A DNA stretch of 15,431 nt, taken from NCBI GenBank assembly GCA_023396215.1, contig JAEWWW010000026.1:1-15431 (forward strand), written 5' to 3'. The translations under genes were made by a program, and so were the position numbers. This DNA comes from Bacillota bacterium. GTDB lineage: Bacteria; Bacillota; Clostridia; Oscillospirales; Ruminococcaceae. Every line of letters starts with the position of its first letter. Position 1 is the stretch's first letter. Shown in pieces: positions 5,004-11,924 of this stretch. The notes under the pieces are model-generated. The model was not told where the DNA came from, ran no database searches, and saw only the letters and a list, made by a program, of their open reading frames with translations.

Positions 5004-6584
5004 ATGAAACGACTTTTTGCTGCCCTGCTGGCCCTGTTGGTGGCTGCGGCGGCGTTGGCGGGCTGTGCAAAGGCCCCCACCCCCGCTGGCGAAGCGGGCG
5101 ATAAACTGAAGGTGGTGGCCACCATCTTTCCCCAATACGACTTTATCCGGCAGATTGCCGGGGAGCAGGTGGAGCTGACCATGCTGCTGCCCCCCGGCAG
5201 CGAGAGCCATTCCTTTGAACCCACCCCGCAGGATATCATCAAAATCCAGAACTGCGATATGTTTGTCTATGTGGGCGGCGACTCGGATAGCTGGATTGAC
5301 GGTATCCTTGCCTCGATGGACACCAGCGGCAAAACCATTGTATCGCTGATGAATTTGGTGGACGTGGTGGAGGAAGAGATTGTGGAGGGCATGGAGGACG
5401 ACCACGGCCATGACCACGACCATGAGGAGTTCACCCCCGAGGATGTGCAGCCCCGCCCGCTCACCGAATGGGCCGGCGGCTGGTCCTCGCTGCATACCTC
5501 GATGAACGACCCGTCCTTTGCCCCCTATTACGAGGCCAAAGCCGAGGATTTGGGCAAAAGCGCCGAGGAAACCAAGCAGGTTTACGCCACCCGCTGGAAC
5601 AGCGAATATGACCAGATACGCATCGACGGCAGCAAGGTGACCTTTGTGAAAGGCGGCGTCGAGCACACTGCCGAGTACCAGCCCACCGGCTTTGAGGTGG
5701 TGGAAACCGACAGCGGCAGCTACAGTGTGTGGTACCATTACGAAACCGTCTCCACCGGCGTGCCCAAGCGCATTTTGTTCAGCGACCACGGCTATAAGCC
5801 CTCGGAGGAGCACGAAGAGGAGCACGAGGATGAGAAGGACCATGACCACGAGGAGGAGCATGAGCATCTGGCCCATTATCATCTGAAGTATGGCGACGCC
5901 AGCGTGGCCGAGCTGATTGCGCGGGACTGGGCCCCCACCTTCTTCCCCGCCGAAAGCAGCGCGGCCCAGCAGGCCGAGTCGATGATTGACCACCTGAGCG
6001 GCCACAGCCACGAGGATGAGGAAGAAGAACACGGCCACGAAGATGAGCATGAGCACGAGCTGGATGAGCATGTCTGGACCTCGCCCCTCAACGCCCAGCG
6101 CATCACACAGGCTTTATCCGACACCCTCTGCCAGCTGGACGCCGCCAACGCCGACAGCTACCGGCAGAACACCGCCGCCTATCTGGAAAAGCTGCAGCAG
6201 CTGGACGCCGCCTTTAAAGAGGTGGTAGCGGCGGGCGCGGCCAAGGCGCTGGTGTTTGGCGACCGCTTCCCCTTCCGGTATTTTACCGACCACTACGGCC
6301 TCGATTACTACGCGGCCTTCCCCGGTTGCTCCACCGAAACCGAGGCCAGCGCCTCCACCGTGGCGTTCCTCATCGACAAGATAAAGCAGGAGAATATCCC
6401 GGCGGTGTTCCATCTGGAGCTTTCCAACCAGCGGATGGCCGACGCCATCGCCGAGGCCACCGGGGCCAAAAAGCTGCTGCTGCACTCCTGCCACAACCTG
6501 ACCAGGCAGGAGCTGGAGGCCGGGATTGGCTACCTTGAGCTAATGAACCAAAATGTAACTGCACTAAAGGAGGCTTTGGGCTGA
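5004..6584 (+). CDS. Zinc ABC transporter solute-binding lipoprotein with ZinT domain nested in ZnuA domain
   Basis: A 526-residue lipoprotein (signal peptide, LAGC lipobox, C21) that would bind zinc outside the cell and deliver it to ZnuBC. Residues 34-140 are the N-lobe of a ZnuA/AdcA-type binding protein (KVVATIFPQYDFIRQI; ligand H69 in ESHSFEP). The expected His-rich loop begins at 133-140, but a whole ZinT-like domain follows at about 147-330: PLTEWAGGW, YDQIRIDG, FSDH (H262), HYH (H291, H293) and a TFFP end. A second His/acid loop (334-356) then leads back into ZnuA with DEHVWTSP (H356), the connecting helix, FGDRFPFRYF and the C-lobe. In streptococcal AdcA the ZinT domain is C-terminal, so the order here is different. 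An extra His/acid segment of about 20 residues separates H262 from H291. ATG follows AGGAGG by 9 bases. Confidence 0.92.
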   Translation: MKRLFAALLALLVAAAALAGCAKAPTPAGEAGDKLKVVATIFPQYDFIRQIAGEQVELTMLLPPGSESHSFEPTPQDIIKIQNCDMFVYVGGDSDSWIDGILASMDTSGKTIVSLMNLVDVVEEEIVEGMEDDHGHDHDHEEFTPEDVQPRPLTEWAGGWSSLHTSMNDPSFAPYYEAKAEDLGKSAEETKQVYATRWNSEYDQIRIDGSKVTFVKGGVEHTAEYQPTGFEVVETDSGSYSVWYHYETVSTGVPKRILFSDHGYKPSEEHEEEHEDEKDHDHEEEHEHLAHYHLKYGDASVAELIARDWAPTFFPAESSAAQQAESMIDHLSGHSHEDEEEEHGHEDEHEHELDEHVWTSPLNAQRITQALSDTLCQLDAANADSYRQNTAAYLEKLQQLDAAFKEVVAAGAAKALVFGDRFPFRYFTDHYGLDYYAAFPGCSTETEASASTVAFLIDKIKQENIPAVFHLELSNQRMADAIAEATGAKKLLLHSCHNLTRQELEAGIGYLELMNQNVTALKEALG

Positions 6585-6585
6585 T

Positions 6586-7296
6586 ATGGCACTGATTACC
6601 TGCAAGGACGCCGCCTTTGCCTATGAGGGGCATGTGGCGGTGAGCGGCATCAACTTTGAGGCAGGCCGCGGCGATTATATCTGCATCGTGGGCGAAAACG
6701 GCTCGGGCAAAAGCACGCTGATGAAGGGCCTGCTTCGGCTGATTGCGCCCTTGCAGGGCAGCGTGCTGCTGGGGGACGGGCTGCGGCCCAACGAAATCGG
6801 CTATCTGCCCCAGCAGACGGTCACCCAGAAGGACTTTCCCGCAAGCGTGTATGAGGTGGTGCTCTCGGGCAGGCTCAATGCCCGGGGCATCCGCCCCTTC
6901 TATTCCAGAACCGACCGGCTTGAGGCCGAAACCAACATGAAGCGGCTGGGCATTGAGCAGCTGCGTAAACGGTGCTACCGGGAGCTTTCCGGCGGCCAGC
7001 AGCAGCGGGTGCTGCTGGCCCGGGCGCTCTGCTCCACCCGCAAGGTGCTGCTGCTGGACGAACCGGTGGCCGGGCTTGACCCGGTGGCCACCGCCGACCT
7101 TTACCGTATGATTCAAGCGGTGAACCGCGAGGCGGGCATCACGGTGATTATGGTTTCTCACGACATCCACAGCGCCGTGGCCCACGCCAGCCATATCCTG
7201 CACCTGCAGGGCAGGCAACTGTTTTTCGGCACCACCGAAGCCTATAAAAGCTCCCCCGAGGGCAGCGTCTTTTTGGGAGGTACAAACCATGCTTAA
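6586..7296 (+). CDS. znuC: Zinc ABC transporter ATP-binding protein
   Basis: A 236-residue ABC ATPase that would power zinc import with the permease encoded next. Walker A is GENGSGKST (36-44), the Q-loop QQ is at 76-77, the signature LSGGQQQR at 134-141, Walker B VLLLDEP at 154-160, and the switch His is in SHD (H192). Length and sequence are typical of ZnuC/AdcC. ATG lies one base after the binding-protein stop codon, with AAAGGAGG about 12 bases upstream. It overlaps the permease start by 8 bp, indicating translational coupling. Confidence 0.95.
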   Translation: MALITCKDAAFAYEGHVAVSGINFEAGRGDYICIVGENGSGKSTLMKGLLRLIAPLQGSVLLGDGLRPNEIGYLPQQTVTQKDFPASVYEVVLSGRLNARGIRPFYSRTDRLEAETNMKRLGIEQLRKRCYRELSGGQQQRVLLARALCSTRKVLLLDEPVAGLDPVATADLYRMIQAVNREAGITVIMVSHDIHSAVAHASHILHLQGRQLFFGTTEAYKSSPEGSVFLGGTNHA

Positions 7297-8158
7297 CCTG
7301 TTGGCCGAGATGTTTTCTTACAACTTTTTGCTGCGGGCCACCATTGTCGGCCTGCTGGTTTCGCTCTGCGCCGCCCTGCTGGGGGTGAGCCTTGTGCTCA
7401 AGCGCTACTCGATGATTGGCGACGGGCTTTCCCACGTGGGGTTCGGCACCCTTTCGGTGGCCACCGCCTTTAACCTTGCGCCGCTGGCGGTGTCTATCCC
7501 GGTGGTGGTGGTAACCGCCTTTCTGCTGCTGCGCATCAGCGAAAACAGCAAAATCAAGGGGGATGCGGCCATTGCCCTTATCTCCACCGGCGCCATGGCG
7601 CTGGGGGTCATCATCATCTCGCTGAGCACCGGCATGAACACCGACGTCTGCAACTACATGTTCGGCAGCATCCTTGCCATGAGCAAGGACGACGTTTACC
7701 TGAGCGTGGCGCTTTCGGTGGCGGTGCTTATCCTGTTCATCCTGTTTTACAATAAAATTTTTGCCGTTACCTTTGACGAAAATTTTGCCCGGGCCACCGG
7801 TACCAAGGCCGGGGTTTACAATATGCTCATCGCGCTGCTCACCGCCATCACCATTGTGCTGGGGATGCGGATGATGGGGGCGCTGCTGATTTCCAGCCTG
7901 ATTATCTTCCCCGCTTTGACCTCGATGCGGCTCTGCAAGCGGTTTAAGACGGTGATACTCTGCTCCGCCGCCGTTTCGCTGGTCTGCTTCTTCTTCGGGG
8001 TGGTGGCCTCCTACCTGTATGCCACCCCCACCGGCGCAAGCATCGTGGTGGCAAACATCATCGCCTTTTTGGCCTTTAGCGCCATCGCACAGCTTCGGGC
8101 GCGGCTGCGCCCCCTGCTGAGTAAAAATTCTGACCAAACCGGGAGGGTCGCTCAATGA
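7289..8158 (+). CDS. znuB: Zinc ABC transporter permease
   Basis: A 289-residue integral membrane protein of the ABC-3 family, with about eight hydrophobic helices. The early segment RYSMIGDGLSHVGFGTL and the internal RMMGALLISSLIIFPALTSM are family landmarks. It would form the membrane channel for zinc with ZnuC. The start ATG lies inside the end of znuC behind GGGAGGT. Its stop overlaps the next start as ATGA, so four consecutive genes are tightly coupled. The hydrophilic C-terminal tail (about 267-289) is cytoplasmic and unremarkable. Confidence 0.95.
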   Translation: MLNLLAEMFSYNFLLRATIVGLLVSLCAALLGVSLVLKRYSMIGDGLSHVGFGTLSVATAFNLAPLAVSIPVVVVTAFLLLRISENSKIKGDAAIALISTGAMALGVIIISLSTGMNTDVCNYMFGSILAMSKDDVYLSVALSVAVLILFILFYNKIFAVTFDENFARATGTKAGVYNMLIALLTAITIVLGMRMMGALLISSLIIFPALTSMRLCKRFKTVILCSAAVSLVCFFFGVVASYLYATPTGASIVVANIIAFLAFSAIAQLRARLRPLLSKNSDQTGRVAQ

Positions 8159-8643
8159 AAAAAGCAATACTTGCGGCACTGCTCTGCGCCGCCCTGCTGT
8201 CCGCTTGCGGCAGCCCCAAATCCTCAAAGGCGGAGTCGGGCGTCAGCTCCTCCTCCGGCAGCTCGTCGCTCCTTGCCCAAAAGGATGGGGTCATCGAAAT
8301 CAAGGAAAAGCTGTTCATCGCCCAGACCAATGAAATCTACCTTAACTGGCAGGATTATTTGGGCAGCACCATCCGCTATGAAGGCATTTTTGACAAGCTG
8401 ACCTACGGCGACCCGCCGGTGGACTATTACTATGTCATCCGTTATGGGCCGGGCTGCTGCGCCTACGACTCCAACGCCGGCTTTGAGGTGACCTGGGACG
8501 GTGAAATCCCCGAGGTCAACGCCTGGGTCGAGTCGGAGGGCGTGCTGTAAAGATATGAGATGGACGGAATGGAGTATATACGGCTTAAGCTTAGCTCCCT
8601 TACCGAGCTTAAAAAACGGGGCGAGGAGTATGTCTATCAATAA
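8155..8643 (+). pseudogene. Small lipoprotein of the zinc operon, interrupted by an in-frame TAA
   Basis: The intact part (8155-8550) encodes 131 residues with a signal peptide and LSAC lipobox (C18), a Ser-rich spacer (24-40), and a folded part with NWQDYLGSTIRYEGIFD and a paired Cys (C101, C102 in GPGCCAYD). It stops at TAA (8548-8550). The same frame continues for 30 more sense codons (RYEMDGMEYIRLKLSSL... to EEYVYQ) and ends at TAA 8641-8643. This tail looks like a natural end of the domain, and one base change (TAA from CAA) would explain the break. The layout recalls TIGR03943-like proteins, though that is from memory only. The start overlaps znuB as ATGA. It could be a recent nonsense mutation, a sequencing error, or a functional short form; if the short form is real, the CDS is 8155-8550. 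Confidence 0.7.
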
Positions 8644-8706
8644 CCCGGCTCCCTGCCCAATGATGTTTGCACAAGCAAATAATCAGGCAACTTTTTCATC
8701 AGACTG

Positions 8707-8752
8707 GCAGGAGCCATTTCCCAGATGGGAAATGGCTCCTGCTTTTTGTTTT
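8707..8752 (+). terminator. Rho-independent terminator of the zinc operon
   Basis: A perfect 16-bp stem (8707-8722 with 8727-8742) around an AGAT tetraloop is followed directly by TTTTTGTTTT on the plus strand. There is no U-tract in the minus direction, so it ends the zinc operon rather than the convergent malic enzyme gene, whose stop is at 8772. Confidence 0.95.
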
Positions 8753-8771
8753 ATTCGGCTATGTTATACGG

Positions 8772-9947
8772 TTATATCCTTGCCACGCCGCTGTCGCGGG
8801 CGGCCTGCGCCACCGCTTTGGCAACGACCTCGCAAACCCGGGGGTCGAGCGCCGGGGGGATGACATAATCGGGGGAAAGCTCCTCCTCGGTCACCAGACC
8901 GGCAATGGCCTGTACCGCCGCCACCTTCATCTCCTCGTTGATGTCGGAGGCCCGCACATCCAGCGCGCCGCGGAAAACGCCGGGGAAGGCCAGCACATTG
9001 TTGACCTGATTGGCAAAGTCGGAGCGGCCGGTGCCCACCACCCTTGCCCCGGCTTCCCGGGCAAGGTCGGGGTGGATTTCAGGCACCGGGTTTGCCAGCG
9101 CAAAGACGATGGCGTCCTTGTTCATCGAGGCGACCATCTCGCGGGTGACGATATCGGGGGCGCTGACGCCGACGAAGAGGTCGGCCCCCTTGAGCAGCTC
9201 GTCCACGCCGCCCTGCACCTTTTGCAGGTTGGTGACCTTGCAGATTTCCTCCTGGAAGGGGTTCATATCGCTGCGGCCCTCATAGAGAGCGCCCTTTACA
9301 TCGCAGAGTGAGAGATGCCGCACCCCCATGGCCAGCAGCAGCCGCGCCACCGACATCCCGGCGGCCCCGGCCCCGCTGATGACCACCTTGATTTCATCCA
9401 TGGCTTTGCCCACCACCTTGAGGGCGTTGAGCACGCCCGCGCAGACCACAATGGCGGTGCCGTGCTGGTCGTCGTGAAAGATGGGGATATCGCAGCGCTG
9501 CTTCAGCTTGCGCTCTATCTCAAAGCAGCGGGGGGCGGAGATATCCTCGAGGTTGACCCCGCCGAAGCTGCCCGCCAGCAGCGCCACCGTGTTCACAATC
9601 TCGTCCACATCCTTGCTGCGGACGCACAGGGGGAAGGCGTCCACCCCGCCGAAGGCCTTGAAGAGCACGCATTTGCCCTCCATCACCGGCATGCCTGCCT
9701 CGGGGCCGATATCCCCCAGACCCAGCACAGCGGTGCCGTCGGTGACCACCGCCACCATGTTCCAGCGACGGGTATAGGTATAGCTCAGGTTCACATCCTG
9801 ACTAATCAGCTTGCAGGGCTCGGCGACGCCGGGGGTGTAGGCCATGGCCAAATCCTCACGGGTTTTCACCGGGCAGGTGTACTCCACCGAGATTTTGCCC
9901 CGCCACTCCTTATGAAGCTCTATGGCCCTTTTCTGCGCTTCTGTCAT
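8772..9947 (-). CDS. Malic enzyme (oxidative malate decarboxylase, NAD(P)-dependent)
   Basis: A 391-residue short-type bacterial malic enzyme converting L-malate to pyruvate, CO2 and reduced cofactor. Catalytic Tyr37 lies in AYTPGVAEP and the Lys in MEGK (K92). Metal ligands are in NLED (E134, D135) and FHDDQHGTA (D159/D160), and the nucleotide loop is GAGAAG (192-197). The region ALANPVPEI is also typical. ATG start with GGAGG placed inside the last codons of the upstream gene, 3 bp away, so the pair is co-translated. Cofactor preference cannot be read reliably. Confidence 0.94.
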   Translation of the reverse strand: MTEAQKRAIELHKEWRGKISVEYTCPVKTREDLAMAYTPGVAEPCKLISQDVNLSYTYTRRWNMVAVVTDGTAVLGLGDIGPEAGMPVMEGKCVLFKAFGGVDAFPLCVRSKDVDEIVNTVALLAGSFGGVNLEDISAPRCFEIERKLKQRCDIPIFHDDQHGTAIVVCAGVLNALKVVGKAMDEIKVVISGAGAAGMSVARLLLAMGVRHLSLCDVKGALYEGRSDMNPFQEEICKVTNLQKVQGGVDELLKGADLFVGVSAPDIVTREMVASMNKDAIVFALANPVPEIHPDLAREAGARVVGTGRSDFANQVNNVLAFPGVFRGALDVRASDINEEMKVAAVQAIAGLVTEEELSPDYVIPPALDPRVCEVVAKAVAQAARDSGVARI

Positions 9948-9950
9948 TGG

Positions 9951-11060
9951 CTATTCCTCCCAAACAAATTTGAAATCCACCTTAAGCTGGTCTCTGGTAT
10001 CGCTGAGCGACTTGCGTACCTGCGCGTTCAGGGGGATGCCGGTTTTGCTGCGCTCAAGGTAGGCCAGGTATTCTTTTTCACCCGCGGTGTAGATGCGCTC
10101 CTGCCCCTGCGCCTTGTTGGAGGCGCGCAGCTCGCGCAGGATATCCCCCGCGGTTTTGGCAAACTCCTGCACCGACACAAATGCTTCGATGTCGATGGCG
10201 ATGAAGAAGTGCCCCAGATGGTAGGGCTGCTTGCCGCCGTCGGAACCGGTGCCATTCAGCGCCTTGAGGAAGGCGCCGGCCTGCAGCGCCGCCGAAAGCA
10301 CCTCCACCACGGTGGCGTAGCCGTAGCCCTTGTAGCCGCCCAGGTCTTCGCCGATGCCGCCCAGAGGCGCAAGGGCGCAGGTGCCGTTGTTAAAGCCCTT
10401 CAGGGCGGCTTCGGGGTCGGTTACCGGCGCGCCGGTGCTGTCGATGACCCAGCCCTCGGGCATCTGCTTGCCGATGCGGGCATAATGCTCCACCTTGCCG
10501 CGCTGCGAGATGGAGGTGGCGCAATCCAATATAAAGGGGAATTCCTCGTCGGTGGGGAAGCCGATGGTGAGCGGGTTGGTGCCCAGCATGTTTTCAACGC
10601 CGAAGGTGGGGGCAATCGAGGGGCGGGCGTTGGTGCCGGTGATGCCAATCATTCCGGCCTGCGCCGCCATAATCGAGTAGTAGCCGGCGATGCCGTAATG
10701 GGTCGAGTTGCGCACCGCCACCATGCCCATGCCGTACTCCTTGGCTTTGTTAATGGCAAGCTGCATGCTTTTGACCCCGATGACATGCCCCATACCGTCG
10801 TGGCCGTCCACCACGGCGGTGGTTTTGGTTTCGCGCACCACCTCAAAGTTGGTTACGGGATGCTGAATGCCCTCGTTGATGCGGTCAATATAAATCGGCT
10901 TAAAGCGCCCCACGCCGTGGGAATCAATCCCCCGCTTATCCGACTCGATGAGCACCGCGGCGCAGACCCTTGCGTCCTCCTCCGGCACGCCGATTGCGGC
11001 AAAAGCCTTTGCCATAAACCGCTCCATCCGTTCAAAGGATTCATAGTAGGTTTTTTCCAT
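9951..11060 (-). CDS. Ldh-family (LDH2/MdhC-type) malate/L-lactate dehydrogenase
   Basis: A 369-residue NAD(P)-dependent oxidoreductase of the Ldh_2 family, which is unrelated to Rossmann-fold lactate dehydrogenases. Family marks are DKRGIDSHGVGR (H48), the active-site His in STHYGIAGYY (H121), GTNPLTIGFP (160-169) and GYKGYGYA in the C-terminal half. Relatives oxidise malate, 2,3-diketogulonate, ureidoglycolate or sulfolactate. The adjoining malic enzyme favours a malate-type substrate here, but the Ldh_2 family is broad. ATG with AAAGGCGG upstream. Confidence 0.9.
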   Translation of the reverse strand: MEKTYYESFERMERFMAKAFAAIGVPEEDARVCAAVLIESDKRGIDSHGVGRFKPIYIDRINEGIQHPVTNFEVVRETKTTAVVDGHDGMGHVIGVKSMQLAINKAKEYGMGMVAVRNSTHYGIAGYYSIMAAQAGMIGITGTNARPSIAPTFGVENMLGTNPLTIGFPTDEEFPFILDCATSISQRGKVEHYARIGKQMPEGWVIDSTGAPVTDPEAALKGFNNGTCALAPLGGIGEDLGGYKGYGYATVVEVLSAALQAGAFLKALNGTGSDGGKQPYHLGHFFIAIDIEAFVSVQEFAKTAGDILRELRASNKAQGQERIYTAGEKEYLAYLERSKTGIPLNAQVRKSLSDTRDQLKVDFKFVWEE

Positions 11061-11147
11061 TCCATTATCCGCCTTTCTTTATGTTTGTACCCATTACGGG
11101 AACCATGCAGGACATTGGCTATGGGGCCGCCCGGCTCCAAATGCTAT

Positions 11148-11156
11148 TTTATACCA
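11148..11156 (-). promoter_or_regulatory. Extended -10 promoter candidate, proximal, for the ldh-malic enzyme unit
   Basis: TGGTATAAA on the minus strand matches the extended -10 pattern TGnTATAAT at all but the last base. It lies just after the intrinsic terminator and about 90 bp before the ATG at 11060. No good -35 box is visible. Confidence 0.4.
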
Positions 11157-11167
11157 ACGGGCCAAAT

Positions 11168-11215
11168 AAAAAAAGAGAAACACAAAAGGAAATTGACTTT
11201 CCAATTGTGCCTCTC
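11168..11215 (-). terminator. Intrinsic terminator upstream of the ldh-malic enzyme unit
   Basis: On the minus strand 11215-11198 pairs with 11192-11175 over 18 positions, with two G-U pairs and a TT mismatch, around a GTCAA loop. Seven T residues (11174-11168) follow at once. It either ends transcription coming from the small HMA-protein gene or attenuates transcription from the promoter at 11241-11269. Confidence 0.75.
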
Positions 11216-11240
11216 TAAATCTCGGACACCGATTGCCTAT

Positions 11241-11269
11241 ATTATACCACCCCCTGGTAGATAATGCAA
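11241..11269 (-). promoter_or_regulatory. Extended -10 promoter candidate, distal
   Basis: The minus strand reads TTGCAT (11269-11264), a 17-bp spacer, and TATAAT (11246-11241) extended by TGG. Predicted transcripts would start near 11234 and meet the terminator hairpin about 20 nt later, leaving a very short leader. Confidence 0.55.
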
Positions 11270-11309
11270 GGCGTCGGGGATGGATTTTGCACGGTGCCCC
11301 TTTTGCTTT

Positions 11310-11519
11310 CTACTCGTAGCTAATCTTAAAGCCGGTGTTTTCGATACAGCTTTTGATTTCGGTGGCGGTGGCAGGCTGGTTATAATCCACCGTCACAACA
11401 CCGGCGGCCAGATTAACCCCCACCGCCTGCACCCCCTGCACCTTGTTCAGGGCGTTCTTAAGCTGGGTCTTGCACTCCTTGTTCTGCATGCCTTCCACAC
11501 TGCAAATTATCGATTCCAT
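11310..11519 (-). CDS. Small HMA-fold protein with incomplete CxxC motif (CopZ-like)
   Basis: A 69-residue protein matching the heavy-metal-associated fold: beta strand (SIICSVEGM), helix (CKTQLKNALNKVQGV), strands (AVGVNLAAGVVTVDY), helix (TATEIKSCIENTGF). Canonical proteins carry GMxCxxC. Here it reads GMQNKEC, so the first Cys is Asn and only C16 is left; C6 and C58 are elsewhere. Copper transfer through the usual two-Cys site is therefore doubtful. ATG with AGGAGGT 7 bases upstream is a strong start. It stands alone between the malate unit and an unclear region, with no copper ATPase gene nearby. Confidence 0.85.
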   Translation of the reverse strand: MESIICSVEGMQNKECKTQLKNALNKVQGVQAVGVNLAAGVVTVDYNQPATATEIKSCIENTGFKISYE

Positions 11520-11524
11520 CTATT

Positions 11525-11677
11525 TTACCTCCTGCCGTTTTTTTCGTGCCCGCCGTCATGAGTACCAATCTTGCGCCCGTTTTCCAAGCCGATGTCTGCG
11601 TTTTCGCGGGGCTTCATGCTGCGCTTTTCGGGGCCGGTTTTGGGCCGGTCCTTTTGGCGGTTCTTGTTGTTATCCAC
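11525..11677 (-). CDS. Possible small basic protein (50 aa)
   Basis: A GTG start at 11677 is preceded at 4-5 bases by AAAGGAAGG. The frame encodes 50 hydrophilic, strongly basic residues (VDNNKNRQKDR... GGHEKNGRR) and stops within the spacer between the Shine-Dalgarno and the ATG of the HMA-protein gene. No family was recognised. The frame stays open up to a GTG at 11881, but that longer part crosses two palindromes and looks non-coding. Coupling to the next gene would fit a real gene; low composition complexity argues against. Confidence 0.35.
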   Translation of the reverse strand: MDNNKNRQKDRPKTGPEKRSMKPRENADIGLENGRKIGTHDGGHEKNGRR

Positions 11678-11744
11678 TGTTACCTTCCTTTCGGGGGCAA
11701 AGCGCCCCTTGTATTTCAGGTTGTCGAAAAAATCGCCGGGGCGT

Positions 11745-11816
11745 AAAACGCCCTGGGCGTTTTGCTTACTTTGTTGGCTGCACTTGCAAATTTCGGTCAC
11801 ATATATCAAATATGCG
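11745..11816. repeat. Two palindromes in a gene-poor stretch
   Basis: AAAACGCC (11745-11752) pairs with GGCGTTTT (11756-11763) around CTG, giving an A-stem-T palindrome that could work as a bidirectional terminator. CACATAT (11798-11804) and ATATGCG (11810-11816) form a second hairpin around ATCAA with one G-U. Apart from the doubtful small ORF, 11520-11924 shows no convincing gene; the region may hold the gerC 3' end and a dispersed intergenic element. Confidence 0.45.
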
Positions 11817-11924
11817 TACGTCTTTGCTGCGTTTGCCGCCTCGTCCCCGACACTTTTTCGCCGCCTGCCCGTTTTTGACACTCTGGTAATTTAAGCTTGG
11901 CGGCTGCCCGGCTGATGCACATAT

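Noticed and set aside
5400..6065. Direct repeats or a tandem array in the His/Glu-coding parts of the zinc-binding protein gene
   Set aside because: The CAC/GAG/GAT-rich stretches are degenerate and follow the codon frame; they reflect His/acidic protein loops and not a DNA repeat array.
4695..6071. A 458-codon open frame on the minus strand
   Set aside because: It is antisense to the zinc-binding lipoprotein; the Val/Leu/Met runs are the reverse complement of His/Asp/Glu codons.
8644..8771. A short gene between the zinc operon and the malic enzyme
   Set aside because: The stretch is taken up by the terminator hairpin, and no frame with a ribosome binding site fits.
11061..11240. T-box or known riboswitch in the leader of the ldh-malic enzyme unit
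   Set aside because: No T-box AGGGTGGnACCGCG motif or other known aptamer core was seen; only the terminator hairpin is convincing.
9315..11264. A 649-codon open frame on the plus strand
   Set aside because: It is fully antisense to the malic enzyme and Ldh-family genes, has biased Ala/Gly/His-rich composition and no family features. Long antisense frames are expected in GC-rich genes.
11678..11881. N-terminal extension of the small basic frame to a GTG at 11881
   Set aside because: It has no ribosome binding site, crosses two palindromes and has no recognisable protein features.
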